DNA from: Acidobacteriota bacterium
GTDB lineage: Bacteria; Acidobacteriota; Terriglobia; Acidiferrales; UBA7541
Assembly (NCBI GenBank): GCA_016201285.1
Contig: JACQDE010000059.1
Location: 1 to 47,650, forward strand
Direction of reading: 5' to 3'
DNA length: 47,650 bases
The position numbers were made by a program, and so were the translations under genes. Positions 9,619-18,313 of this stretch are shown piece by piece. Below the pieces are notes generated by a model. The model was not told where the DNA came from. It searched no databases and worked only from the letters and a program-made list of their open reading frames with translations. Position 1 is the first letter of the stretch; each line of letters starts with the position of its first letter.

Positions 9619-11586
9619 CTACTTGAGCGTTCCGGCTTCTACGGCGCGCAACACGGCCTGCTCCTCATCGCCTGCCCGCACTTCATCGTAGAACCGGCGC
9701 AGTGACGGGTAGTATTCCGTCGGAAAGTAAAAGGACTCCAGGATCAGGTTGCGCCGCACGCGCAGCTTGGTGCCTTGGTTTTCCCTCACCACCTCGTAGC
9801 TCAACACGTTGGAGCCGATCTTGCGCCCCTGCGGCAGGCTCTCGATGCGGTAGCCCGCCGGCAGCTCGATGGTGATGTCGTCCTGATCGCGCGAGGGATA
9901 CCTGAAGTAAATCGGATAGAGGCGCTTCGCGTGCAAAAAGGGGTGCTGCCCGCCCAGATGGAACACCGACGTGGGCACCAGCAACCGGCGCCCGGTGGTC
10001 GCGGCGTACCCCGGGATTTCCATGCTGTATTCCACTTTCAGCGAGGGGTCCGTGCCCGTGAGGCCGGTGACGTTTTCCACTTTGACCGTGGCGTTCGAGG
10101 GCAACCGGTCCTTCAGTTCGTCTTCCATGTCCTTGCGGTGTTGCGCCTCGTCCTTCTCCATGGCCTCCCGGCGGCGCCGCACGGCCTGCAGGCCGCTGAA
10201 AATGAACTCCACCTTGCCCTGCAGCGTGCCGTCTTCGGTCAGGCGCAGCGACGCTTTGCGCTCGGTCAGCGCGTTCTGGCTGCCGGGCACCGGCGTGCTG
10301 ATGAACACGCCCCCGTCCTTGTCCGGCTTGATCCCCGGCACTGCCGTCTTTTGCCAGGCGAGCAGGCCGAAGGGGCAATTCGGCGTGCCGGGATCGAAGA
10401 AGCGGTCTTCGCTGCCCACGCGCACGACGGCCAGCTCGGCATCGAGCTGGTATTCGTCCTGCAGGGTTTTGTGGAAGAAGTGATCGTCCCGCTCGGCGAT
10501 GCGCACGATGCCGGCCGCAAACCCGGCGGAGCGGGCCAGCCCGACGAACAGCCTCGCAATCTGGTTGCGGTAGCCGTAGCCGTTCTTCAGCACGTCCTCG
10601 ATATTATTGTTGTCCTTGATCTTCTCGCGCTTCTCTTCTTTTTCCGTCCTCGACCGTTCGTAGCTCAGGTTGCGCATCTGCTGCGCGTGCGCGTATATCT
10701 TCCGCAGCTTTTCTTCCGGCGTGGCCGCGCCGGCCGTGATCCGGCTTTCGGCGTTCGCAATGCCACCGCGCCTGCCGATGAAGTCTTCCACCTCTTCCTG
10801 GATCTCGCGGCCACGGTTCTTCCAGAACTCATCCGCGTTTTTCCCCCGGTTGCGCGTATAGACAAATTCCACGCGCATGCGCATCTCGCGCTCCGGTGGC
10901 ATGTACTCCTCCTCCTCGAAGGCGGGCAAGTTTTCGATTTCCAGTCCGATCAGACCGCCCTTCTGTTCCTTGGCCGCTTTGCCACCGGGAACGTTGAAGC
11001 TGTACCACTGGATGTCGTACAAGCCCCTCAGGAACGGCCGGAAGGAAAACTTGGCCTGCCGCGTGAAGAGTTCATCCTGCAGCGGCCAGTAAGGGCTGTA
11101 CAACCGCGAAGTGTCCCGGTACACCTTGAACTTGTATTCAATCATCCCGCCGACTTGCACCTCGGGCATCGAGAACGCCTTGGCAAACACCTTGATCCCG
11201 CGGCCCTTCACCACCGTCTTGTCAAACACCCTGCCGTCGAATTCCACCACCGAGCCGTCCGGGCGGATCGTGCGCGCCTTGATGTCCTTGATGTCGTCGC
11301 GGCCCTTCAGATAGATGATTTCCACGTCGCCGTGTTTCTTGCCTTCTTCGGTGAGGATCTTGATGCGGTAGTAGTTCGTTTCAAACGACTCCACGTCATC
11401 GCTGAGGGTCTCGCGGTAGAGAATGACGGCATGCGCCCCGGGGGCTCCCGGCACTTCCTTTACCGACAGATCCTCCGGCGTGATCGGCAGCCAGTCTCCC
11501 TTGCGCTGCGCAGCCGCCGGTGCCGCCGCGATAAGCGACACAAGCAGCAGAGCGAACGACATGATCAAGCTATGACGGTGGGACAT
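9619..11586 (-). CDS. DUF3857 / transglutaminase-like protein, triad degenerate, first gene of the trio
   Basis: A 655-aa protein with a signal peptide (SFALLLVSLIAAAPAAAQ). It is closely similar to its downstream neighbour: both share KKGEW/RKGDW after cleavage, RIKILTEEGKK, EEEEYMPPE-like and RNLSYERSRTEKEEK segments. The Cys motif has become NGYGYRNQI, with Arg340 at the Cys position. The His motif is absent, and the Asp is kept in FFDPGTPNCPFG. Both degenerate paralogs share a CPFG cysteine a few residues after that Asp, which the intact paralog lacks. The start is supported by GGGAGG 8 nt upstream. It opens the minus-strand operon, and 56 bp separate it from the second gene. Likely a structural or binding envelope protein rather than an enzyme. 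Confidence 0.85.
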   Translation of the reverse strand: MSHRHSLIMSFALLLVSLIAAAPAAAQRKGDWLPITPEDLSVKEVPGAPGAHAVILYRETLSDDVESFETNYYRIKILTEEGKKHGDVEIIYLKGRDDIKDIKARTIRPDGSVVEFDGRVFDKTVVKGRGIKVFAKAFSMPEVQVGGMIEYKFKVYRDTSRLYSPYWPLQDELFTRQAKFSFRPFLRGLYDIQWYSFNVPGGKAAKEQKGGLIGLEIENLPAFEEEEYMPPEREMRMRVEFVYTRNRGKNADEFWKNRGREIQEEVEDFIGRRGGIANAESRITAGAATPEEKLRKIYAHAQQMRNLSYERSRTEKEEKREKIKDNNNIEDVLKNGYGYRNQIARLFVGLARSAGFAAGIVRIAERDDHFFHKTLQDEYQLDAELAVVRVGSEDRFFDPGTPNCPFGLLAWQKTAVPGIKPDKDGGVFISTPVPGSQNALTERKASLRLTEDGTLQGKVEFIFSGLQAVRRRREAMEKDEAQHRKDMEDELKDRLPSNATVKVENVTGLTGTDPSLKVEYSMEIPGYAATTGRRLLVPTSVFHLGGQHPFLHAKRLYPIYFRYPSRDQDDITIELPAGYRIESLPQGRKIGSNVLSYEVVRENQGTKLRVRRNLILESFYFPTEYYPSLRRFYDEVRAGDEEQAVLRAVEAGTLK

Positions 11587-12007
11587 TCGATCGACCTCCC
11601 AGGCAGTTCCGGTTTAGGCACGAAGGGCCTCGATTATAGGATGTAGTAACGAGCGACGCAGCAACATATGCATCCGCGCATGTATTGTCAATACAAACTC
11701 GACGAACGCAGGCTTCGGGCTCGTTCCCTCGCCGTGGTGCCTTGCCGCATCCAGTGGTAAAAGCCTTCCGCGGAAGGGAAAGAAGTTGCATTCCGCTGCG
11801 ATTTTCGACGTGGCGTAGTGCGTGTCCGCATCCGCGCCGGCGGCCCGGCATTCCCGTAATCCGCTCTGCCGCGTGAGGTTAGACACCGCGCCATGCCGCG
11901 GCGAGCCCGGCGACGGCGGCGATTTTCGGCGCGAGAATGGAAACAATCGTGCCCATTCCCCTGGTGCAGATAGTCTAGTAAGTTGATAGGCTTACTTGGG
12001 TGCCCCG
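11587..12007. other. Divergent intergenic region between the transglutaminase-like operon and the Rrf2 gene
   Basis: About 420 bp with no convincing gene. It must hold the promoter of the minus-strand DUF3857 operon and that of the plus-strand regulator. The only clear element is the inverted repeat at 11977-11996, listed separately. Short open frames here lack ribosome sites. Confidence 0.6.
11977..11996. promoter_or_regulatory. Inverted repeat upstream of the Rrf2 gene, candidate operator
   Basis: A perfect 6-bp inverted repeat, AGTAAG-N8-CTTACT, ends 11 bp before the ATG of the Rrf2 regulator. Rrf2-family repressors of sulfur genes bind imperfect palindromes, often overlapping their own promoter. 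The site is thus a candidate for autoregulation and control of the ABC genes downstream. Confidence 0.5.
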
Positions 12008-12421
12008 ATGAAGATCTCCAAAAAAGGCCTCTACGCATTGCAGGCGCTGATGAGCCTGGCCCGCCACTATCCCGAGGGCGCCATCAAGATCCGCGAAATC
12101 GCCGCCGAGGAAGAGGTCCCGGAAAAGTTCCTCGAGCTCATCCTGCTCGAGCTGAAGACCGCGCGCTTCGTCGAGAGCGAGCGCGGCGCCCACGGCGGGT
12201 ACCGCCTGAAGCGCGCGCCGCGGCGTATTTTCCTGGGCGAAGTCATCCGCACAGTGGATGGCCCGCTGGCGCCTTTCGGCGATGCCGCGTCGCTGCGCCG
12301 TCTGGTAGCGCGCGACAAGAAACATTCTTCGCTCTTTCGCGTCTTTCTCGACGTTCGTAACTCCGCCGCGCGCATTCTGGACCATACTTCGCTCGCCGAC
12401 GTTTGCACGCGGCGACATTGA
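12008..12421 (+). CDS. Rrf2 family transcriptional regulator
   Basis: A 137-aa protein with the typical Rrf2 N-terminus (MKISKKGLYALQALMSLARH), a winged helix (IREIAAEEEVPEKFLELILL) and the wing signature SERGAHGGYRLKRAP. IscR-type proteins carry three clustered cysteines near residues 92-104. This one has none there, only a single Cys in DVCTRR near the end, so it probably does not bind an Fe-S cluster and is closer to CymR. The ATG at 12008 is chosen over a TTG at 11996 because it gives the canonical start. It lies 26 bp before the ABC transporter genes, in the same direction, so it probably controls them, perhaps in response to sulfur status. Confidence 0.88.
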   Translation: MKISKKGLYALQALMSLARHYPEGAIKIREIAAEEEVPEKFLELILLELKTARFVESERGAHGGYRLKRAPRRIFLGEVIRTVDGPLAPFGDAASLRRLVARDKKHSSLFRVFLDVRNSAARILDHTSLADVCTRRH

Positions 12422-12447
12422 GTGCGCCGCGCCGGAAAGAAAAAACG

Positions 12448-13530
12448 ATGAGAACCGCCCGCATCCCCAACAGCAGCCCTCGCGCCATGCGCCCGGCTTG
12501 CTTTTTGCTTGTGTTGGCCGTGTGGATCACCGGCTGTTCGTCGAAGCCTTCTACCTCTTCGCCATCTTCCGCTTCCGGTGGTACGGCGGTGATTCGCGTC
12601 GGCCACTTTCCGAATATCACGCACTCGCAGGCGGTCATCGGAAAATCGAACGGCTGGTTTGAGAAGGCCATGGCGCCCGATGCGCGCGTGGATTGGAAGA
12701 TGTTCAACGCCGGCCCCTCGGCCATCGAGGCAATCTTCGCCGACGAAATTGACATCACCTACATCGGGCCGAACCCGGCCATTTCCGGCTACGTGCGCTC
12801 GCGCGGCGAGGCGCTGCGCATCGTCGCTGGCGCCACCAGCGGCGGCGCGGCGCTCGTGGTGCGTGCCGACGCGGGCATCGCGAAACCTGAAGACTTCCAC
12901 GGCAAAAAAGTCGCCTCGCCGCAACTCGGCAACACGCAGGACGTAGCCCTGCGCGCGTGGCTGCAATCAAAAGGGCTCAAACCGCGCGAGAAGGGCGGCG
13001 ACGTCCAGGTGATCCCCATCGCCAACCCCGACCAGATGACCCTGTTTATCCGCAAGCAGATAGACGCGGCGTGGGCGCCGGAACCGTGGGCCTCGCGCCT
13101 GATCCGCGAAGCTGGCGGCAAGCTCTTCTTCGACGAGCGCGAACTGTGGGCCAACGGCGAGTTCGTCACCGCGCACGTAATCGTCAGCACAAAATTCCTC
13201 CGCGAGCATCGCAACCTGGTGAAGAAATGGCTCAAGGCCCACGTCGAGCTGACCGAATGGATCAGCAAAAACCTGCCGCAGGCCAAGCAGGCTCTGAACG
13301 AGCAGCTCAAGAAGGACACCGGCAAGGCCATCGCGCAGCAAGTGCTCGACGATTCCTTCTCGCGCCTGCAAATAACCTACGACCCGGTGAAGGCGTCGCT
13401 CTTCACGTCGGCGAAGTGGGCCTTCGACGCCGGCCTGCTGGGGCGCGAGCGGCCCGACCTATCCGGCATCTACGATCTTTCGGTGCTGAACGAGGTGTTG
13501 AAGGAAAAGGGAGCCAGACCGGTCCAATGA
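12448..13530 (+). CDS. ABC transporter substrate-binding lipoprotein (SsuA/TauA/NMT1 type)
   Basis: A 360-aa protein with a lipoprotein signal: a hydrophobic stretch ACFLLVLAVWIT followed by the lipobox ITGC-SS. A Ser-rich linker leads to the mature domain, which begins VIRVGHFPNITHSQAVIG. It has the type II periplasmic-binding fold typical of nitrate, sulfonate and taurine binding proteins (AGPSAIEAIFADEIDITYIG, VASPQLGNTQDVALRAWL). The stop codon overlaps the ATG of the ATPase gene (ATGA). Together with the Rrf2 regulator, aliphatic sulfonate or another organosulfur compound is the most likely ligand, but the ligand cannot be read from the sequence. Confidence 0.9.
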   Translation: MRTARIPNSSPRAMRPACFLLVLAVWITGCSSKPSTSSPSSASGGTAVIRVGHFPNITHSQAVIGKSNGWFEKAMAPDARVDWKMFNAGPSAIEAIFADEIDITYIGPNPAISGYVRSRGEALRIVAGATSGGAALVVRADAGIAKPEDFHGKKVASPQLGNTQDVALRAWLQSKGLKPREKGGDVQVIPIANPDQMTLFIRKQIDAAWAPEPWASRLIREAGGKLFFDERELWANGEFVTAHVIVSTKFLREHRNLVKKWLKAHVELTEWISKNLPQAKQALNEQLKKDTGKAIAQQVLDDSFSRLQITYDPVKASLFTSAKWAFDAGLLGRERPDLSGIYDLSVLNEVLKEKGARPVQ

Positions 13531-14393
13531 ACGATCCCAGCGACATTTCCAGGATGAAACCCGCCGCCTTCGAGTTGCCGCAGTTCGCGGAGTTGCGCGC
13601 GCCCAAGCTGCGCGTCGCCGGCGTGTCGAGAAAGTTCGACACGCCGAACGGCTCGAGTGTCACCGCGCTCGAGCACATCAGCTTTGAAGTGCGTCCGGGT
13701 GAGTTGCTGTGCATCGTCGGGCCCTCCGGCTGCGGAAAATCCACGCTGCTGAGCCTGATGGCCGGCCTAGACAAGCCTTCCGCAGGCGAAATCTTTCTCG
13801 ATGGCCATCGCGTGGACGGCCCGGGCACCGGCCTCAGCGTGATTTTTCAGGAGCTGGGCCTTTTTCCGTGGCTCACCGTTCTGCAAAACGTTGAGTTCGG
13901 CCTGAAGATGAAGGGCATGGAGCGCGCGGAACGCCGCAAACGCGCGATGGAATTCCTTCGCCTGGTGCACCTCTCGGCATTCGAATCGAGCTACATCCAT
14001 CAGCTTTCCGGCGGGATGAAGCAGCGCGTGGCGCTGGCGCGCTCGCTGGCCACCGCACCGGACGTGCTGTTCATGGACGAACCGTTCGCCGCGCTGGACG
14101 CGCAGACGCGCGACCTGATGCACGAAGAGCTCGAGCGCGTGTGGAAGGAAACGGGGCAGACTATCGTGTTCGTGACGCACAACGTGCGTGAGGCCGCGCG
14201 CCTGGGCGACCGCATCATGCTGCTCACCTTCCGTCCCGGGCGCGTGAAGAGCGTGTTTCCGGTGATCCTCGAGCGGCCGCGGCACCTCGAGGACGCCGAT
14301 TTGGCAATGACGGCGCGCGAAGTGCTCGCACAGTTGAAGGAAGAGATCAATAAAGCTGTCGAGGAGGAGTACCGCCATGCGGCGAAGGATTGA
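13527..14393 (+). CDS. ABC transporter ATP-binding protein (SsuB/TauB type)
   Basis: A 288-aa ATPase. The Walker A motif is GPSGCGKST (residues 65-73), the Q-loop FQELGLFPW, the signature LSGGMKQRVALARS, Walker B DVLFMDEPFAALD and the H-loop VFVTHNVREA. The ATG at 13527 overlaps the stop of the binding-protein gene by 4 bp, indicating translational coupling. About 35 extra residues precede the core domain. It energises import by the neighbouring permease. Confidence 0.93.
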   Translation: MNDPSDISRMKPAAFELPQFAELRAPKLRVAGVSRKFDTPNGSSVTALEHISFEVRPGELLCIVGPSGCGKSTLLSLMAGLDKPSAGEIFLDGHRVDGPGTGLSVIFQELGLFPWLTVLQNVEFGLKMKGMERAERRKRAMEFLRLVHLSAFESSYIHQLSGGMKQRVALARSLATAPDVLFMDEPFAALDAQTRDLMHEELERVWKETGQTIVFVTHNVREAARLGDRIMLLTFRPGRVKSVFPVILERPRHLEDADLAMTAREVLAQLKEEINKAVEEEYRHAAKD

Positions 14394-15138
14394 GAAGCTG
14401 ATCGTTTTCTTCTGCCTGTTCGCCGTCTGGCAGATAATTTACAGGCTCGAAATCTGGCCGCCGTACCTTTTTCCGTCGCCCTCCGACGTGTTTGAGGCGT
14501 TGCGCGCCGGCTTTTCCGATCGCACCTTTCTAATCGGCATGGGTATCAGCATGCGGCGCATCGCCATCGGCTACGGCATTTCGATTGTGCTGGGGCTGCT
14601 TCTTGGCCTGCTGATCGCCATGAACGATTTTCTCGAAAACACCATCGGCAGCCTGGTGCTCAGCCTGCAAAGCTTGCCGAGCATTTGCTGGCTGCCGCTG
14701 GCGGTGCTGTGGTTCGGGCTCTCCGAGAACGCGATCCTCTTTGTGGTGATCATGGGTTCGCTGCTCGCGGTGACGATTAACACCGAGTCCGGCGTGCGCA
14801 ATGTGCCCAAGATTTACATGCTGGCCGGGCGCAACCTGGGCGCTAACGGGTCGCGGCTGTTTCTCCACGTGCTGCTGCCGGCAAGCCTTCCGTACCTGAT
14901 TTCGGGATTGAAGCAGGGCTGGGCGTTTGCGTGGCGCTCGCTGATTTCGGGCGAAATGATTTTCGTCAGCCTGGGCCTCGGCCACCTGCTGATGATGGGC
15001 CGCGACCTGAACGACATGAGCCAGGTGCTCGCCGTCATGGGGCTGATTATGTTTCTGGGGTACGTGGTGGACCGCGTCTTCTTCGTCAACGTCGAGCGCC
15101 ACATCCGCTCCCGCTGGGGATTTGCGCCGACATCGTAA
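14377..15138 (+). CDS. ABC transporter permease (SsuC/TauC type)
   Basis: A 253-aa integral membrane protein with about six hydrophobic segments (e.g. LIVFFCLFAVWQIIYRL, GISIVLGLLLGLLIAM, AILFVVIMGSLLAVTI, VLAVMGLIMFLGYVVD). The cytoplasmic EAA-type loop is seen as GRNLGANGSRLFLHVLLPAS. It starts inside the ATPase gene with a 17-bp overlap and has GAGGAGGAG upstream of the ATG. It forms the channel of the importer. No desulfonation enzyme (SsuD or TauD) follows in the window. Confidence 0.93.
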   Translation: MRRRIEKLIVFFCLFAVWQIIYRLEIWPPYLFPSPSDVFEALRAGFSDRTFLIGMGISMRRIAIGYGISIVLGLLLGLLIAMNDFLENTIGSLVLSLQSLPSICWLPLAVLWFGLSENAILFVVIMGSLLAVTINTESGVRNVPKIYMLAGRNLGANGSRLFLHVLLPASLPYLISGLKQGWAFAWRSLISGEMIFVSLGLGHLLMMGRDLNDMSQVLAVMGLIMFLGYVVDRVFFVNVERHIRSRWGFAPTS

Positions 15139-15187
15139 TCGCTCACCTGTAGCGGCGGCCTTTAGGCCGGCATTCTACTCTTTAAGA

Positions 15188-15388
15188 TTATTTTCCTTGC
15201 GCACGCTTCATTCCTGCCTTGTAGAGACTGACTGCGCCGTACACAATCGAGACGAGGACGAACGGCACAAGAAAGACGCGGACATACTCTGGATGGGGAA
15301 TCAGAACAGCTAATCGCGGAAATATACTCAAAAGTATTAGGGATCCGAAGACGAACGCCCAACCGGCAAGCAGAACGCGTCTGAACAT
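15188..15388 (-). CDS. Small membrane protein of unknown function
   Basis: A 66-aa predicted protein with two hydrophobic segments (LLAGWAFVFGSLILLSIFP and VFLVPFVLVSIVYGAVSLY) and a basic C-terminus (KAGMKRAQGK). It is convergent with the ABC permease gene. The ribosome site is weak (TAAGGGAAA). The left end of a MITE-like element begins 7 bp upstream of the ATG, so the promoter may lie inside the element. No family recognised. Confidence 0.45.
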   Translation of the reverse strand: MFRRVLLAGWAFVFGSLILLSIFPRLAVLIPHPEYVRVFLVPFVLVSIVYGAVSLYKAGMKRAQGK

Positions 15389-15394
15389 TTTCCC

Positions 15395-15543
15395 TTAGCA
15401 GGTTGTTGAACAAGTGTTTCTGGTTGTCATTCTGAGCGAAGCGAAGAATCTCTCTTTTGCGAAAAGCCAAGAAAAGGAAGGATTCTTCGTTGCCTTCGGC
15501 TCCTCAGAATGACACCGGGAAGAGTTTTTCAACAACCTGCTAA
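15395..15543. mobile_element. MITE-like palindromic element, copy 1
   Basis: A 149-bp element bounded by perfect 16-bp terminal inverted repeats (TTAGCAGGTTGTTGAA at 15395-15410 and its complement at 15528-15543). Inside is a second perfect 12-bp inverted repeat (TGTCATTCTGAG at 15425-15436 and its complement at 15503-15514). It has no coding capacity. A second element with related ends lies at 38755-38884. This fits a non-autonomous transposon or a REP-like element. Confidence 0.75.
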
Positions 15544-15628
15544 AGCTCCGACCCCCTGAACAGTATAGACTCCATGCGCTGCTGCCAAATTGAGTCACTA
15601 CCTAAGGTTGCCAGCCTTTGACGGGAAA

Positions 15629-16744
15629 CTACTGCGGGCCGGTCGCGGTAATCATTCCTTTCGGGCCTGCTCCCGTTGAGAAAGGAGAGCTCGGAATAGC
15701 GGTGAGCGCACCCGTGTTTCTATCCAAGACGAAGGCGCTGATGTTCGCTGATTGCGCGTTGGCGACGTACACCATGGGCCCCGCCGGCGCTACGGAGCGC
15801 CAGGGCCCCGCCCGAATGGCGACCGGCTGAGTTCCAGCGCCCGTCGCGATCGTGCTCACGCGGGTCAACGCGCCTGTGGCTGAGTTGGGGCTGAACACGG
15901 TGATGTCATTCGAGCCACTGTTGGTCACATAGAAAAACTGGTCCTGCATCGTCATGCTGCCCGGGCCCTGCCCGGCCAAGAACGGAGAACCGGGCACGGG
16001 TATGAGGACTCCGCTCGTGGTGTTGATGGCAAACCCCGTAATGTCATTCGATCCGGCATTCGCCACGTAGAGGAAAGTTCCGCCGCTGTCTGCGCGGATC
16101 GTGACCGGACTGGTGCCTGCGGAAAACGGCGACCCAGCCAGCGGTGTCAGCGCCCCTGTGGCCGAGTCAATCGCGTAAGCGGAGATATTGTTTGAGCCTC
16201 CATTGGCCACGTACAGGAACCGGCCAAAGGCAATCGTAATCGCTTCCGGCCGGACGCCCGCTGGCCACGGCGAGCCCGGCAGTGGCGTGAGCGCTCCAGA
16301 AGATTGCGTCGTATAGCCTGCAACGAACCCCGACTCTGCCGCTGCGTAAAGTCTTCCCGGCATCCACACCAGGCTCTTCACTCCCACCGGCGCACCAAAC
16401 GGCGAGCCCACAACGGGCGTTACCACTCCTGTGAACCTTCCAAAGTTGTACCCGGAGATACTCGCCGAGCCGCGATTCGCCACGTAGAACAACAGCCCGC
16501 CCCCGATGTCAGCCAAGGCGCTGGGATCCGCTCCTTGGCTTGCAAACGGCGAGCCGGGGACGGGCTGGAGCGATCCGTCCGGATTAAACGCGAACCCGGA
16601 GATTGTTCCCGCGGTACTGTTGGACACAAAGAGGAAGTATGGACTGCCGATTGAGATGGGCGGGGTGTCCCGCTGCGTTCCACCACAGCCATGCAGCACG
16701 ACTCCTAACACCAGCGCCAGCACCAAACCTGCTTTTTGGCCCAT
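15629..16744 (-). CDS. Lipoprotein beta-propeller (lactonase / YVTN-like repeats)
   Basis: A 371-aa protein. The signal peptide ends in a lipobox (VLHGC-GG), so it is probably lipid-anchored. The body consists of repeated blades of about 45-50 residues with a recurrent pattern: YVANxGSxxISxY, then DxxTGALTPLxGSPF. This is typical of the seven-bladed lactonase/YVTN superfamily. Such proteins are abundant in Acidobacteriota; most have no known activity and may be structural or binding proteins. The ATG at 16744 has GGAGG six bases upstream and is preferred to a GTG at 16756. Confidence 0.85.
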   Translation of the reverse strand: MGQKAGLVLALVLGVVLHGCGGTQRDTPPISIGSPYFLFVSNSTAGTISGFAFNPDGSLQPVPGSPFASQGADPSALADIGGGLLFYVANRGSASISGYNFGRFTGVVTPVVGSPFGAPVGVKSLVWMPGRLYAAAESGFVAGYTTQSSGALTPLPGSPWPAGVRPEAITIAFGRFLYVANGGSNNISAYAIDSATGALTPLAGSPFSAGTSPVTIRADSGGTFLYVANAGSNDITGFAINTTSGVLIPVPGSPFLAGQGPGSMTMQDQFFYVTNSGSNDITVFSPNSATGALTRVSTIATGAGTQPVAIRAGPWRSVAPAGPMVYVANAQSANISAFVLDRNTGALTAIPSSPFSTGAGPKGMITATGPQ

Positions 16745-17225
16745 GGCAACCTCCACAAAACTTGGGACCTCAATTCGGTACGGCTGAGTCGTCTTGCGGT
16801 TCTCTTCGAACGCCAGGCACAGCGTGTGCCTGTTTCACGGTCTCATTCATACATGAGAAGTAAATTGAAAGACAAGTGGAATGTGCGCCCGCAAGATGCG
16901 ACCCCCCGCGGTTCGTCTCCCCATCCGAACCGCACTGAATTTATCGATTCTCCTGTTGACCGCAGAGTTGCCTCTGCGGCAGAAGAAATGCTGCTTGCCA
17001 GGCCACGGAGCATTCCCGCAAAGGCCGCGTGGCCGGGCGGGTAGCCCGCCCTTACATCTGTGCTGAGTGTGAACCACAGAGAGGTGCTGGGGTGTCCCAC
17101 TCTTTCTGCGCCTTTTGCAGAAAGGGTGGGCAAAACGCAACGGATTATGCAGAAGAGCAAGCAGTGCGCCCGGAGTCGGCCGCGGCGGGGAGCCTCCGCC
17201 ACGGCGAGCAGGCCCGACCTTCTGC
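16745..17225. other. Intergenic region with hairpin repeats
   Basis: About 480 bp without a supportable gene. It includes a short GC hairpin (GGGCGGG-TAG-CCCGCCC, 17035-17051) and a longer hairpin at 17096-17130 listed separately. The promoter of the beta-propeller gene should lie at the left end, but I see no clear hexamers. Confidence 0.6.
17096..17130. repeat. REP-like hairpin, copy 1
   Basis: A 14-bp inverted repeat with one G-T type mismatch (CCCACTCTTTCTGC and GCAGAAAGGGTGGG) around GCCTTTT. It is followed by CAAAAC. A similar hairpin with the same TTTTGC centre and the same GGGCAAAAC flank occurs at 30590-30624. Confidence 0.5.
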
Positions 17226-18206
17226 TTAGTTGTCCGGTGGAAAGCTCAGGCTGCGGCGGCCCCAGGAGGCGATGATGTGCGTGCCCGCGTTGCCGGCGAG
17301 AGCCCGCGCCACCTGCTCCGTGGACGTAATGATGCACTCCTCGCCGCCCTGTTCGATAAAGTCGATTGCGGCTTCGACCTTCGGACCCATGGAGCCGGCG
17401 GGGAATTCTCCCGCAGCCAGGTGTTGGCGGGCCTCGGCGAGAGTCAAGCTGCCGAGCCATTGCTGGCCGGGTTGGTGGTACCGGATCGCGACCTGATCGA
17501 CCGAAGTGACGATGATCAACTTGTGCGCGCGGATCTGGGTGGCGAGCAGACCGGATGTACGGTCCTTGTCAATCACGCCTTCCACCCCCCCCAACGAGTT
17601 TCCTTCCCAGGCGACAGGGATCCCGCCGCCGCCACACGCCACCACAACCGCGCCGCTTTGTACCAGCTCGGAGATGGCGTCTTTCTCCAAGACGTCGTGC
17701 GGGCGCGGAGAAGGCACAACGCGACGAAAGCTGCCCTGCTCGATTTCGCGAAGCACCCAGTGCGGCTTTTCGTGGCGCAGGCGCTCAGCGTCGGCGGCAG
17801 AGTAGAAGGAACCGATGGGTTTGGTCGGGCTCGAGAACGCAGGGTCGTTTCTATCCACCAGGACCTGCGTGATCACACAGGCAACGCTGCGACGGATGCC
17901 TTCACGGTGAAACAGCTCGGTGGCCAACCGCTGGATCATGTAGCCCATCCCGCCCTGGGAATCGGCAACACACGTGTCCAGCGGAAGCGGCGGCACCCGG
18001 CGCTCGCCTTCCTCGACGCGAATCAAAATGTTCCCGATCTGCGGACCGTTGCCGTGGGTGATGACCACCTTGTGATCGGAACGAAAAACGGGCAGGAGGT
18101 GCTCAAGTGTTTCCGCCGTGTGAGCAAACTGCTGGGCAATTGTGCCCGGCTCGTCGGGCCGGGTGATCGCGTTGCCGCCCAGAGCAATGACCAGCGTTTC
18201 AAGCAT
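17226..18206 (-). CDS. arcC: Carbamate kinase
   Basis: A 326-aa amino-acid-kinase-fold protein. Carbamate kinase makes ATP from carbamoyl phosphate and ADP. The family motifs are visible: VIALGGNAI near the start, VITHGNGPQIGN, CGGGGIPV and GSMGPKVEAAIDFI. E. coli carries a carbamate kinase gene (yqeA) in the homologous region. It is the last gene of the eight-gene minus-strand operon, 107 bp after the PLP-enzyme gene. In this setting it would recover ATP from the carbamoyl phosphate released by the YgeW-type carbamoyltransferase. The ATG at 18206 is preferred over a TTG at 18215. Confidence 0.92.
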   Translation of the reverse strand: MLETLVIALGGNAITRPDEPGTIAQQFAHTAETLEHLLPVFRSDHKVVITHGNGPQIGNILIRVEEGERRVPPLPLDTCVADSQGGMGYMIQRLATELFHREGIRRSVACVITQVLVDRNDPAFSSPTKPIGSFYSAADAERLRHEKPHWVLREIEQGSFRRVVPSPRPHDVLEKDAISELVQSGAVVVACGGGGIPVAWEGNSLGGVEGVIDKDRTSGLLATQIRAHKLIIVTSVDQVAIRYHQPGQQWLGSLTLAEARQHLAAGEFPAGSMGPKVEAAIDFIEQGGEECIITSTEQVARALAGNAGTHIIASWGRRSLSFPPDN

Positions 18207-18313
18207 GAGAACCAACTCTCCAGTCTTTCCAGCTCGATGGCAAGAAAACGTTCAAGAGTGCAAACATGGGCGTTTTGTGTCCGAGGCCAGTTCCACCACC
18301 GGTTTTTTGGCCG

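Noticed and set aside
9775-11646. 623-aa plus-strand open frame opposite the third transglutaminase-like gene
   Set aside because: Same reasoning: antisense shadow with biased composition.
12422-12447. Riboswitch before the ABC importer genes
   Set aside because: Only 26 bp separate the Rrf2 gene from the lipoprotein gene, too short for a known aptamer.
15139-15187. Short GGCCTTTAGGCC hairpin between the permease gene and the convergent small gene as a terminator
   Set aside because: The stem is only a few base pairs and no T-run follows directly; it looks like a common intergenic motif rather than a clear terminator.
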